Assembly (NCBI RefSeq): GCF_019649055.1
Contig: NW_026570277.1
Span: 124,001 to 188,000, forward strand
Direction: 5' to 3'
Length of the DNA: 64,000 bases
Origin: Paramacrobiotus metropolitanus
Lineage: Eukaryota > Tardigrada > Eutardigrada > Parachela > Macrobiotidae
Under the pieces are notes generated by a model. The model was not told the origin of the DNA. It made no database searches and saw only the letters and a program-made list of their open reading frames with translations. The position numbers were made by a program, and so were the translations under genes. Positions 13,601 through 24,451 of this stretch are shown in pieces. The stretch's first letter is position 1. Each line of letters starts with the position of its first letter.

Positions 13601-14586
13601 TAGTATTTCTCAATAGGATTGGAGATATTTCGGAAACCATGAGCGCATACGCTAATTTAGCATTAGCCGGATCATTGGAAGCCATTCCAACCGCGCTGAC
13701 CATACCGCTGGTTTCCAAGTATGTATGCGCGGAGCATCACTTGCTGATTATTACGATCCGATTAACAATTGTGAAATTGCAGATTTGGAAGGCGCTTCCC
13801 GATGGCCGGCTACTTCACCGTGGCTACCATCTTCCTGTGTGTTGCCGGCAGTTTAACGGGGAATCCCGCTCAACTGCCGTTAGCTTTAGTTGGTCGAATG
13901 TCCATAGTCGGGTATGAAAACAGGAATTTCTGACTTAATCGTATGAATAAATCTGAAATGTGTATTACCTTGCTTGGATCCTGCTTCTGTTCACTTAGAA
14001 TTACAAGTGGTCTGTGCCCCCAAATTTTTGTGCACATAAACGATAGACATGACCTGTACATTAGTCGAAATCCATCAAGCGATCGCTGCGTAATGGATGT
14101 TGTGTTTCTCCAGGTCGTTTTCAATTATTTACGTCTGGGCAACGGAACTCTTCCCCACCGTTATCCGCAATCAGGGTTTCGGACTACTATCCCTGGCTTT
14201 CATGACCGGTGGAATGGTGGCACCGGAAGTCCTGCTCCTGGTACCGCGTTTTAACTGCCATCATAAACTAGTTTATGCAAAAATCGTATGTCTGACCGTA
14301 GGGCGAACGACTTGGCTATGCCGCCGGTGATCTGGCCATTCCCATTACCGGTAGGACTAAGGAATGTTTTGAGTCTGTATATCTGTACCGTAGTAGGATG
14401 ATCGTCCGACAAATGATATATTAAACCTCCGTGTTACGTTTTGCAGTGATTGGCTGCTGCACATTTCTAGCCGTGATAGCCGCATTGATTCTTCCGGAGA
14501 CCAAGTATCGTAAAAATTATCCCGAAACCTTCGAAGATGTTCAAGCGTTGCCATACGGTTTCAGCAATAAGTGCACTGGTCGATGA
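10680..14586 (+). CDS. SLC22-like organic ion/carnitine transporter (MFS), 10 exons
   Basis: A twelve-helix plasma-membrane transporter of the major facilitator superfamily. Exons: 10680-11069, 11933-11993, 12267-12436, 13004-13449, 13515-13553, 13617-13718, 13783-13911, 14114-14240, 14302-14350, 14447-14586. They join cleanly into 550 residues, the usual SLC22 length. The first helix is followed by a large Cys-rich extracellular loop with NAS and NVT glycosylation sites. The loop 2-3 MFS motif reads GFLADKFGRRR, TM4 begins FAIGFA, and the repeat motif KFGRRF occurs in the second half. Near the end IYVWATELFPTVIRNQGFG and LPETK...ETFEDVQ match SLC22 proteins. Substrate cannot be read from sequence. 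Introns 1 and 3 are long (863 and 567 bases). Confidence 0.9.
11232..11263. repeat. Perfect 32-bp palindrome carrying two inverted ATGCAAAT octamers
   Basis: In intron 1 of the transporter gene. Each arm begins GATTTGCAT, whose reverse complement contains ATGCAAAT, the classical POU-homeodomain octamer; the centre is an AT-only palindrome. It could be a regulatory site or a chance AT hairpin. Confidence 0.6.
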
Positions 14587-15330
14587 CCGTTGTTGTCCAG
14601 TTACTGTTGCAGTGCATGGAAAATGTTACTGGCGCTCTGATTGTTGTTGGCATTTGCTGCAAATGCCCTTTATTTCAAACCTAGCTAACAACGAACGGTT
14701 TCTGAATGTTAATGAACAGTTAATTCGCTGCATGCGACTAAATTAGCGGAGACCCATTCGGGCGAGTGGAATTAAATGCTGAGAATACGTTCGATAAAAT
14801 AACGACCAAGAGTGTCTGCGCTATCAAGCCAATTAACTTGCTACATACTTACATATTTTGCCGGATTACCATAGCAGGTTGTCATACGGCTGATTGTAAG
14901 TATCATTCAAATATCAAGCTGTTTAGTACCAGATCAACTCCAGAATGCCATTTAATAAAGAATTCGCTTGCGTATTGGGCTTTGGCAAGGCATATCCATA
15001 ATTTGCATAGTAAACATGAATCGTTAGTTTTATATTACAAGAAACACACACCGGTGTACGAAGGTAACATCCGCCGGCGTTCGCTTTATACTAGTAGCAT
15101 CAACGACAGAATTTCGCCGGCGTCCGGCCTATCGGATTATATGTCGACAAATTAAATCACACTATTGGCTGACAATTGAAAAATAAAGTTACACAAGGTC
15201 TGCGCAAGCATAGGTCAGCCGTATTTGACCTATTTCGATATCGTTAGCAAATCAGACACGCGGACGCTTTAGCGTCCCACTTTCTGGATAATTTTGTTAT
15301 CGTAACAGAGCGACAAAAGTTTGCGACACA
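14587..15330. other. Intergenic region, SLC22 to GPCR 1
   Basis: No gene recognised. The open reading frame at 14766-15155 has no known domain and no splice partners, and is probably chance. Confidence 0.4.
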
Positions 15331-15477
15331 GTGCGGAGTATGATGCCGAAGTTGTCTGTACCCCTACCAATTTCTAATAATATACCTACAGCATGTAGTA
15401 CTCGTGTAAGAAGAACAGTGAAGGTTGTTGCTCGGCACTCGGCAGTTCAAGTGAAGATAGCACTACGCGACGAAGGA

Positions 15478-16648
15478 ATGCAGAATGTTACGGACAAATG
15501 GGTTCTGGGTTTGGACAACACAACCTACCGGTTGCATATATTCTGCACCGGTGCATCACCTGCCCTGGGTGGGTTCAGCATAATTTTATTCGTACTGATT
15601 ATTTTAGCCAACGGCATATGGCTACTGGCTATATTGCCTCACCCAAAATTGCGCACCCCAGTCGGCGCTTTCATAATTTCCAACAGCGTCTTGGATGTTT
15701 TCTTAACTTGTTGGTCAGCTTTCACTTATTTCCATTCTTCCATCGGTCTGGGGTATCCCACTTCGCCATACGAAATGGCCATGTGGAAAGACACAGTAGC
15801 CAGCGCGGATATCATCCACATAGCCGTAATCTCTGGTGTTCGGTATATGAAGACGTTTCATAACACTTTCCAGGAGAACTGGCTGGATAGAGAAGGAGCC
15901 ACGGGTTCTATGATTTGCCTAATGATTTTCGCGTGGGCTTGCACAAGTGTACCTTTAACACTTGGTGGAGCGTCCTTCTTACCCACAAGTACAAGTATCT
16001 ATCCATCTGTTTACTCAAATAAAGAAAAAACTCCCATGTTAATGTTTATTATAATAATGTTGATTTCCAGTATCCAATGGAAGCTTCTGTACAGCTGCGC
16101 TTTTCAGTTCAGAAGATACAGGCCTGTATCATGCGACAACATTGGTACTGTATGCCGTGCCCCTTTTTATTGTGGTTGTATTTTATGTGATACTTTTAGT
16201 GCGAATGTATCGCCGAGCACAAATTGTTTTAGCAACAAGAGTAATCATACTTCGAGACTCGCAGATACCCGGCCAACCAGCTTTTGGTCTGACAGAACGC
16301 ATCGCAATTTTTTTTCGAAGCAAGGAATACATAGCCAGTCGAATGTACCTAGCCATAACGCTTCCTGTGGTACTTCCGGTAACACTACATTGCATTTTTC
16401 GTATTCTGGGAGCAAGAAACGTCCAGATCAACCACGACCATTTTGGAGCAGCGATGTACGTTGCGATGCTCATACAGTCGCTTATCAATCCAATCTTACT
16501 ATTTGTTTTCAACCACAACTATCGGATCAGATTGAGAATGACCTTTGCCAAGCTAAAATGTTTGAGCTGTTGTGCAGGAAATTGCGAGAGAATAACTACC
16601 GGCACTGCGGAATGGGATGAGATGGCACTGATCCTTGAAAACACCTGA
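15478..16648 (+). CDS. Rhodopsin-family GPCR 1 (intact, two exons)
   Basis: A seven-helix receptor of unknown ligand. Exons 15478-15964 and 16071-16648 join through a 106-base GT-AG intron after TM4, giving 354 residues. The start chosen at 15478 gives a short N-terminus with an NVT glycosylation site; an in-frame ATG at 15331 would add 49 basic residues. TM1 has ILANGIWLL. The usual DRY box is replaced by GVRY. TM7 has SLINPILLFVFNHNYR in place of NPxxY. The tail is short and ends in AEWDEMALILENT. The intron position and tail match GPCR 2 at 24.5-26.7 kb, so the two are paralogues. Confidence 0.85.
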
Positions 16649-16806
16649 CACGTTCATTCAAAGATTTCTATTGGCTTTGGGAAGAAACCGGTAATCATCT
16701 ACGTATATAACATACTAGGAAAGTGCACTCGCTTTATGCGGGCACTGCATGACCGAAGCGTAGCTCAGTGCAGAGTAGAATTAAGTTACTGTACTCGTAC
16801 TAATTT

Positions 16807-17489
16807 AAGGGAAGTGGCCCGGTGCATGGTACCAAATTCGTGTACATGCACGAAATCTTTCACTTTCGCGCACTCCCAAACCCTTTTTTCTGTTGTTTTA
16901 TGACAATCTGTAGTCAAATGATTTGTATACACAGGCCTGAAAACCGTTTGCGCGCGCAACATCCGGTTCGCGAGTTATGGCTGTTAGAAAATTCCCAAAA
17001 GTTTAAATGCATTCAGGTGTACCAAAAGTCTCTTTATGGGCCGATCTCTTTCAGATTTTGCACGTAAATGCACATAACCACGACGAACGTTTTTACACCG
17101 ATCCACTGTTCCAGCATGTTTTTCAAATTTTAAAATGAATTTCAAAAATTTTAAAATTCCTTTTAAAATTTGAAAAAAATCGTGGAAGTCTGGATCGGTG
17201 TAAAAACAATCTTCATGGCCATGTGCATTTACATGCAAAATTTGAAGGAGATCGGTCCATAATGAGACTTTTGGTACACCTGAAAGCATTTAAACTTTTG
17301 GGAATTTTCTTACTGCCATAACTCCCGAACCGGATGTTGCGCGCGCAAACGGTTTTCAGGCCTGTGTATACAAATCATTTGACTACAGATTGTCATAAAA
17401 CAACAGAAAAAAGGGTTTGGGAGTGCGCGAAAGTGAAAGATTTCGTGCATGTACACGAATTTGGTACCAAGTACCGGGCCACTTCCCTT
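16807..17489. repeat. Long near-perfect inverted repeat (foldback/MITE-like), about 340-base arms
   Basis: The left end AAGGGAAGTGGCCCGG is repeated in reverse complement at the right end, and the match continues inward for about 340 bases with few mismatches, for example ATTTGTATACACAGGCCTG near 16921 against its complement near 17360. The centre is an AT-rich run of AAATTTTAAAA motifs. No protein is encoded. It is consistent with a foldback element or two head-to-head copies of a MITE. It begins 158 bases after the GPCR 1 stop. Confidence 0.85.
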
Positions 17490-17634
17490 CCCTTAACCGT
17501 GTCAGCAATTTTTAATCCATGAACCCGTTGGTGCAAACTTCGAATTCATTATTAAATTCCACTGTAACGGATGCAATTATATATTTGTACAGCGGCACAA
17601 AAACAACGAAATAGTGGCCCAAACTGGTATTGAA

Positions 17635-19076
17635 TTACTGAAGGGTTTTTAACCGGTCAAGTTCACGCGCTCTCTGCTGGGTGGCCTTCTTGGTTTTGAT
17701 GCTTTGCAGTAAACTGTATGAAAACATAGGCTCAATTGCCAAGCCTGTCCATGTTTTCACACGTGAAAACCCAACGTATATTAGACCAGAGGCGAATTCC
17801 CTAGCTCCGAGGTGCACGACGGCGTGGTTGCACGTGATGCCCTGGGATTTGTGAATGGTGATCGCCCACGCCAGGCACAGAGGCACTTGCGTTCTTGTGC
17901 ACTTCTCCGATTTGTCGTTCCATTGAGTTGTGATGGGGACGATGGGAACGCAGTTGTTCGCCAGTGTTGGGCCGGTGTACCTGTCGAACTCTACCAGGAC
18001 GCCGCGCCGGTAGGAAATAAGCACGGATACGCTTGAGCAATACAACCGGGTGTATTAAATTCATCAATAGGATGAGATGACATTTCGGGATAAGCTATTT
18101 CAGATGCGTTGAATGCAGTATAATTGTCCACTGCGCTGCGGTTAACCAACACAACGGAAACCAGTTCATGTATGCTGTGTGGCAAAGATTTCGCAAATGA
18201 TTTTACATCCTGCATAAAATTGATAACATTCCCACTGTAGCTCAACTGTTGTCCGCGACCAATTTTGTATACTGACAGGACAGGGTGGATTCGGGCTACC
18301 AGTTGCTGTTCCAAATATGTCAAGTTTGCCAAGACTGCTGGTACAGCACCTGGATCCATATTGTTTTGCTCGCTGAATTTAGAGAAAGCTTTCCTGCAGT
18401 GCGCACAACGCATTCGATTATCCAGTTTTAACCCTGGCCAGGACTCCTTACAAACAACACACTCTTTCCACATGAAGGTCATCATATGTTCGTGGAGTGA
18501 AACTGCCAATAATTTAGGTTCCATTGAGGCTCGCAACACAGCCCGACTGAAGCGAATGGCGGCCACTTGCATATCTCGTTGTGGTGACGTTTGTGATTGT
18601 CGTACACGGGCATGAGCTTCTGTGTTTCGGCGCTGTTCCCGCGCTCTTTGTGAAGGCTGTTGGCAACGACGTGCTATACGTTCTCGAGCCCTCGTGTTCA
18701 CATTATTTAGGGCATGAGGCAATAAGGTTTCGTTACGGCGTCGAGCGGCAGCCTCTCTGTCTTTTCTTCTTTTGCTGCGTAATTGAGCGGAAGTCATTGT
18801 CGCTCTTTTTCTTGCCTGGTTGACCTTGTTGCGCGCACGAGCTTGCTCAGCTTGCTGGGAAGATTGTCGGCGTTTGCGTTTAGGGGGAGGTGGAAGTGGT
18901 TGGGATGCGGAATCATCACTCTCTGACAGTTCACCTGCGGTGTGAAATTGACAATTGTTGGAGGCATATTGGTCTGCGGTAATTACTGTACATAATATTA
19001 AACTTACGGTTTGCTGTTTCCGCTGTCTTTTCCGCTTGTTGCTTGATGTTCCAATCGGGGCTACCCTGGGCGCCAT
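17635..19076 (-). mobile_element. Internally deleted Helitron: N-terminal zinc region fused to the helicase C-terminal end
   Basis: From 19076 down to about 18000 the minus strand encodes a very basic N-terminus, then CVVCKESWPGLKL...MRCAHC and PCLFPTG, as in the region before the Rep domain of Helitron proteins. From 18045 down to 17635, in another frame, comes the end of a PIF1-type helicase: VPITTQW, LAWAITIHKSQG (motif V/VI region) and GLIYVGFSRVKTWTGL. The HUH Rep nuclease and most of the helicase are missing, and the two parts meet at 18000-18045. This is a non-autonomous remnant. Its termini were not located. Confidence 0.8.
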
Positions 19077-19367
19077 TTCGTAAGATCAGCTGGTCTTTAC
19101 GTTAAGCGATGAACGGCACCGGTACCGGCAAATTTTTGCCGGCAGTTTAATAGGTCATAACTTTACAATACATAGTGACCTTTTCGATTTACTGTATTTA
19201 CCTGCATTTTATGTACCGTATTACAAAAGCATTTCAAAAATCCGATTCCATGGTGACAATACTCTAATGAGTACTGTACTTAAAAAGTATATCATGTGGC
19301 AACGACCGACGAACGGACATTACCATTACCATCTGTTGGAATATATAATGGCATGGGCATGTTTGTT

Positions 19368-19728
19368 GGCGGTGACAGACGAACGGACATCACCAGTTAC
19401 ATGGGGTATGAGTATATACGGCCACCGCGCATACGCGCATTTGTTTCCAGTGCTACTGTGCGTATGTGCATTTTGTGGCGGTGACCGACGAACGGACATC
19501 ACCAGTTACATGGGGTGTGAGTATATACGGCCACCGCGCATACGCGCATTTGTTTCCAGTGCTACTGTGCGTATGTGCATTTTGTGGCGGTGACCGACGA
19601 ACGGACATCACCAGTTACATGGGGTGTGAGTGTATACGGCCACTGCGCATATGTGCATTTGTTTCCAATGCTACTGTGCGCAAGTGCATTTGTGGCGGTG
19701 ACCGACGAACGGACATCACTTTTCCCAT
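19368..19728. repeat. Minisatellite, four copies of a 109-bp unit
   Basis: Units start with GGCGGTGAC at 19368, 19477, 19586 and 19694, giving periods of 109, 109 and 108. Each holds GACGAACGGACATCA, a CATGGGGT stretch and CGCATACGCGCATTTG; later units diverge. A related fragment precedes at about 19300. Open frames across it are repeat artefacts, since 109 is not a multiple of three. Confidence 0.9.
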
Positions 19729-20771
19729 TAATTCTGAACATAGAGGACCTTCGCTACGCTTCGGTCGATCAAGTGATGCGAATTTGCTGTTACCGGCGTG
19801 GAAATGCAACGATAAATCTCTTTTGGAACTCTGTTTCTTGCTGGTACTAATACTGATAGTTGCAACCATAGTGCCATTTAGTGAGTGCAGCCTTGAAGTA
19901 CAATTTCAGATTGAAATCTTTATGGTTGCGAAGTGTTGCGCTCCTGGCGGCGCGGTATGTTAAATCGGAGACGTTGAAAAATAACGTGTGCGTCAGATGA
20001 CTCAGGCTGGACAAGCTCAGAATAAAATTTATCCTGCTTACGTTGATTTTTAATTTGCAAGATGTGCAGGAGATGCTAAAGTAGTACAAAAAATGTAAAA
20101 CTAGATACAGCGCAACTGCACAAGAAAACTTATGTCATTTATGTGTACATATTACGAGGCCGTACAAACGTAAATGAGGCCTTGCTGAGGAGCAGCAGAC
20201 CCAAAATCATTACTTTCACTCACTATTTGCAAAATGCAGGAACTCGCGCAGATACTTTTGTTTCATCTGAAGATGTAACGCTGTCTCTGATCAGGCATTA
20301 CAAAGTGAAAACTCACCTGATTGTACACCTACCACATGGTACATACTGAAGTATGCGAATATGGTCACTCGCCACCTAGGTTGAATCACGAAAATTAAGC
20401 TAACAAAATTTGCAGTAAGATTTGCACTTTTGTCATCGTAAACCCGGATACTTCTAACGTTAGTTGTTTTGCTATTAGTTGATAGTCGCCGGAGCGGTAA
20501 AGTACAAAGGAGCGGAAGCTTAAAACGACACTCATTACATACATGTATATGACTAACGCAGCCGGGTACGGGCCTGCATTGCATAACCGTAAAATTTTGT
20601 ATCTATCGTAAAATTTTGTAGTTGGTACTCGTAAAATTTTGTAGTCTGATTTGCCATCAAGCACAACAGCAGTTACATACCGACCATCGGAAGAATGCGG
20701 TACTCTTCTGTGACATCCGTATTCCTGCTTTTTTTAGTGCGCTTTTCTGCCAAAGGACTTCGGTTGGTAAT

Positions 20772-21348
20772 AATAGGGCTGGGAACAGGACGGCTATATT
20801 GCCCTGAACCCGTACTTTTTCAATTTTTCTCTCCCTGAACCTGTCCTGTCCCTGAAACTCATCGTGTCGATCAACCTGAACCTGTCCTGAACCTCATGCC
20901 CTTCACCCTGAGCCTGACCTGAAAACCTGAGCGTGTTGAAATTAAATTTTAGTTTTAAAATTTTTTCCGCACTTTCACATCGGAAAGTCGATGAGCAGAC
21001 AGTAGCGAAACGAGCTAACGCGCGCGTAGCGCGCGCATTTTTAGTGTAACGTACTGAGGTAGTGTGTTTTTATGCACTTTTAGCGCGTGATGCAGCCATC
21101 ACCCGCAATTGTCAACTTGCGGGTGCCATGTTTGTCTTCCGCAAAACTGAAATTCCGATAACTTTAATTTTCTTTAAAAAATTCAGGTTCCTGCAGGACT
21201 GAGTTACGCCCTGTCCCTGAACTTTCAGGCAGTTTAATTACCCTGAACCTGAGGCAGATTTCAGGGCAGCATTTTACCCTGGAACTGTCCTGCAGGGACA
21301 GGATCCTGCAGGATCAGGACAGGATCCCTGCCCTGCGCCCAGCTCTAG
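20772..21348. mobile_element. hAT-like MITE rich in CCTGAA/CCTGTCC motifs
   Basis: The ends are imperfect inverted repeats: TAGGGCTGGG on the left and the complement of CTAGAGCTGGG on the right. They are flanked by TTGGTAAT (20764) and TTGGTATG (21349), compatible with an 8-bp target duplication. The interior has many imperfect copies of CCTGAACCTGTCC in both orientations and a CG-rich palindrome near 21022. No coding potential. Confidence 0.65.
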
Positions 21349-21876
21349 TTGGTATGTATGGAAAACGTAAAGTTACAGAAACGCCACATGGGGGGTTTCT
21401 GTTGTTCGTTTGCTCACTTAGCTTATCTGTAGTAACACTGTTTGGTCCGAGGCATTGAGTGTTTGATGATATAAAAGTGATGTCGAGAAAAAACACGTAC
21501 ATCGGTTTAGAAAAAGGCGGTTTTAAAACTATTTTCGATGATACAGTATTCCGTGTAGGGTTTTCCCATATACCGGTCTTTGCACTTCCGCTGCATGTTT
21601 GCTGCATGCTTTCACTACAGTAGGCATTAATTAGGCAAACCTTCGGCTGCATGCAAAAACGATTCATCAACAGATAAAAGCGCTTTTAACTCTAGATGCC
21701 GCGATAATTTACAACGATGGAAATGAATATACGATACCACGCAACATACAAGCGAGCAAAGCCGCTAAAAAACTCAGGCAAATAGAAAATTTAGGTACCT
21801 GTAGTACTTATACTGTGTTTACTTATCCAGAAGAATATTTTGCAACTAAATTTCGTTTTCAGACTGCAAGCATTGC

Positions 21877-22592
21877 ATGGAGAATATCAGAGCCGGAATG
21901 GCATCCTCGCCCTCCGTAATGTCTTTGCAGTATAATCATAAACCAATTCTGGCACTCGGGATACTGCAGGTGCTGTTTGGAGCGGCTATGATTATCACCG
22001 ACATCGTCAGTAAGTAAAAATGCCGAAGAAAACTATTTGCTTCGCCGTGGCACATTTCTAAAACAAATACCGTTTAGATTTCAACATCATTCCGACTTCG
22101 GACAGCTTGTACTTCAGCCTCTTTGGCTCCGGTTTTTATATCGGCAGTTTTTACATCATTACGGGCTCCTTGGGGATTGCCGCCGGGAGACCGTTACCCA
22201 GCGGGCAATCGTCGCGTTCCCGCCGATGTCTTCTTCTCACCACCCTGGTGATGAGCATCTTGTCAACTATCATGGCAGCATCCTTGATCGTGGTGCTTGG
22301 ATTTCTCCTGCACATTTATTTTCATGCCGGCGATGATGACGACAGTGGTACCTACTGCGGTAACTGGAAAGAGTGTGCAGTCTTAAGGGCCCGCGGCAAA
22401 GCCATCCTTTGGAGCTTCTTGGGACTACAAAGTATTATTTTAGTTTGTAGTTTGGGTCAGTCAGTTACTGCGGGAATAAACGGGCGCAAAATGCTGAAAG
22501 GCAACGAAATCCCACAAGTGGTGTACCTCCAGCCTGACGTCAGTTATCCACAAGGAGTGCCGGAACAGTGGGTTCCTTTCGTGGCAGAATAA
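21877..22592 (+). CDS. Four-transmembrane protein, MS4A/CD20-like
   Basis: Exons 21877-22009 and 22078-22592 join across a 68-base GT-AG intron to give 215 residues. There are four hydrophobic segments: LALGILQVLFGAAMIITDIV, then SGFYIGSFYIITGSLGIA, then a pair separated by an acidic Cys-containing loop (HAGDDDDSGTYCGNWKEC). The cytosolic tail ends QPDVSYPQGVPEQW, with possible tyrosine or PPxY-type trafficking signals. The opening LALGILQVLFG motif and the layout resemble MS4A proteins. Function is not known. The upstream AG at 21861 could close a 5'UTR intron. Confidence 0.7.
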
Positions 22593-24189
22593 CTAGTACA
22601 ATCGCCTTTTGCACTGATTTTAGTGCAGGTTCATTTATAATGCCGATGTTCTTAAACAATTAGCATGAGCGATGGTAAACGGAATTAAATGCATAATATG
22701 ATATGCCCGGTAAAAGACACGTCGAATTATTATTTACATGAAACCAGTAGCGCCGCTTCATGGCGTCAAGAGCAAAATGCCAAAGAATCGTATGCAACTC
22801 CCCTACAAGATCATAAAACTGGTACATAGATTGTGCAATGGTGACCGTTTTTCAGGTGCGCTTTTTAGGCGCGCATAATACAGTAATGTCATGAAGCGAC
22901 GTTAAGTGATCAATTAAACTTTACTGGCAGTAGTGAATTTTGCTTATTTGTGTACTGCTAATTTTTGATTAGAAATTCGGCAATAAATTATCATTGATTT
23001 GTAAGCATTGCAACTCATGTTTCCGGGGGGCAACCAATGGGTTGTGCTTGTAAGTGTCAATTTTATTATAAAAGCTGTTATAGATTTTTGCTTTTTGGCG
23101 ACGACTTGGAAATTATTATTAAATTTACAAATTTCTAATTATGAATTTTAGAATACCCGTATTAACTTTAAGTCCACTGTCCAACAACAAATCTAAAGGA
23201 GTTTTGCACACATTCGCTTCTTGTCCGCTCGTGTTTTATCAGGACTGGTCGGCTGCTTAAAAAAATTTATTAAACCATTTAATTCATTGTTAACAAAATC
23301 ACAGCAAAGCTGCCAAGAGAAACAACATCGGGCACTAATTATTCCCGAACAGCCGATCTAAATGCTAAGAAAATATCCTCGTTGTCTCTCATTTATTAAA
23401 CGATAAAGACACGTGTGTAGAATGTAGATGTACGATAGCGAAATCAACAGGATAGTATCGAAACACATTATTTTACTTGTACATTACTACACCCTACATT
23501 TAAGTAGTTCTCGAATCTGTGTTCTATGCATTGTACATGCTTTATTTCGGAAATCAGCGATATAATATTATTATGTCCAAAGTTTAGCAAGGTGATTACA
23601 ACAACGTACTTGTAAGAAGCATGTACTTGGAGATTCGTGTTGTCATGCTGCACACATGCTACGTCCTTGTTATTTGGCTATTTGGCTTGATGGTACATAA
23701 TGCTGCCTGCACCATAACCTGCAGTTTCGGACAGTTTGGTTCACGAAAAGTATCAATTCACTGATTACTAAATAAAACGCTAAAATTGGCAAGGCTAGGA
23801 AAATGTGGGTTACGGCGGATTAACAGTAAAAACGACACTGCAGCAACATTTCCGTTAGTTTTTAACTCGACATTGTTTGCTTTTCATTCAAAAGTCAACA
23901 AAATTTAGGAAGTATTGCAACAGCTGCTGCTGGTTTTCCTACCGTTAACCACAAAAGGGTTGCTTTCTTAGTTATTTTGGAAGTGAAAAGAGATGTGACA
24001 ATTTTTACACAGGACCTGAGACTGAGTACAAATACATAACTGAGTACAGAGTGGTATTGCCTATGCAAATACAGTTGGTTTTTAGTCAATAGCATCCGGA
24101 TCGGCGCTGTTCAAAGCTTTAGTACGTCACAACCTACCTTATCATACTAACGTTTTCCTTTTACATACGCCAATGACCAAACCTACGAT
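22593..24189. other. Intergenic, no gene recognised
   Basis: AT-rich DNA with no convincing open frame and no recognisable repeat. Confidence 0.5.
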
Positions 24190-24400
24190 TAACGGAGATG
24201 GCCCAGTTAATGTATCAAACCGGCATGGATCCGCTGCACCTTTTTCTTTGCAAACTCCCAAAATTAGTACACTTTTTCGCATTGATTTAACGCATTAATT
24301 ATAGCATTCTTAAGCGAAAGGTGTTGTACTCGTATACGACCAAATGATTTGTATACATATTATAGAAGCGGTTTGTGGGCCCAGCATCCGGTATCTCCCT
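24190..24400 (+). repeat. Degenerate half copy of the 16.8-kb inverted repeat
   Basis: In the same order as the left arm at 16810-16970 it shows a GGCCC(A/G)GT block, ACTCCCAAA, CAAATGATTTGTATACA, GCGGTTTG and AGCATCCGGT, with deletions between. It lies just upstream of GPCR 2. Confidence 0.6.
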
Positions 24401-24451
24401 CTAATATAATATAAGCGAGTTCCATTGGGGTTTGCAATCTGGTGATTTATA

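Noticed and set aside
19368-19728. Regular repeats considered as a CRISPR array
   Set aside because: Units are contiguous 109-bp copies without spacers, in a eukaryotic context.
19267-19963. Overlapping open frames across 19.3-20.0 kb, including repeated ERTDITSYMG peptides
   Set aside because: They arise from the 109-bp minisatellite read in three frames; no splice signals or domain.
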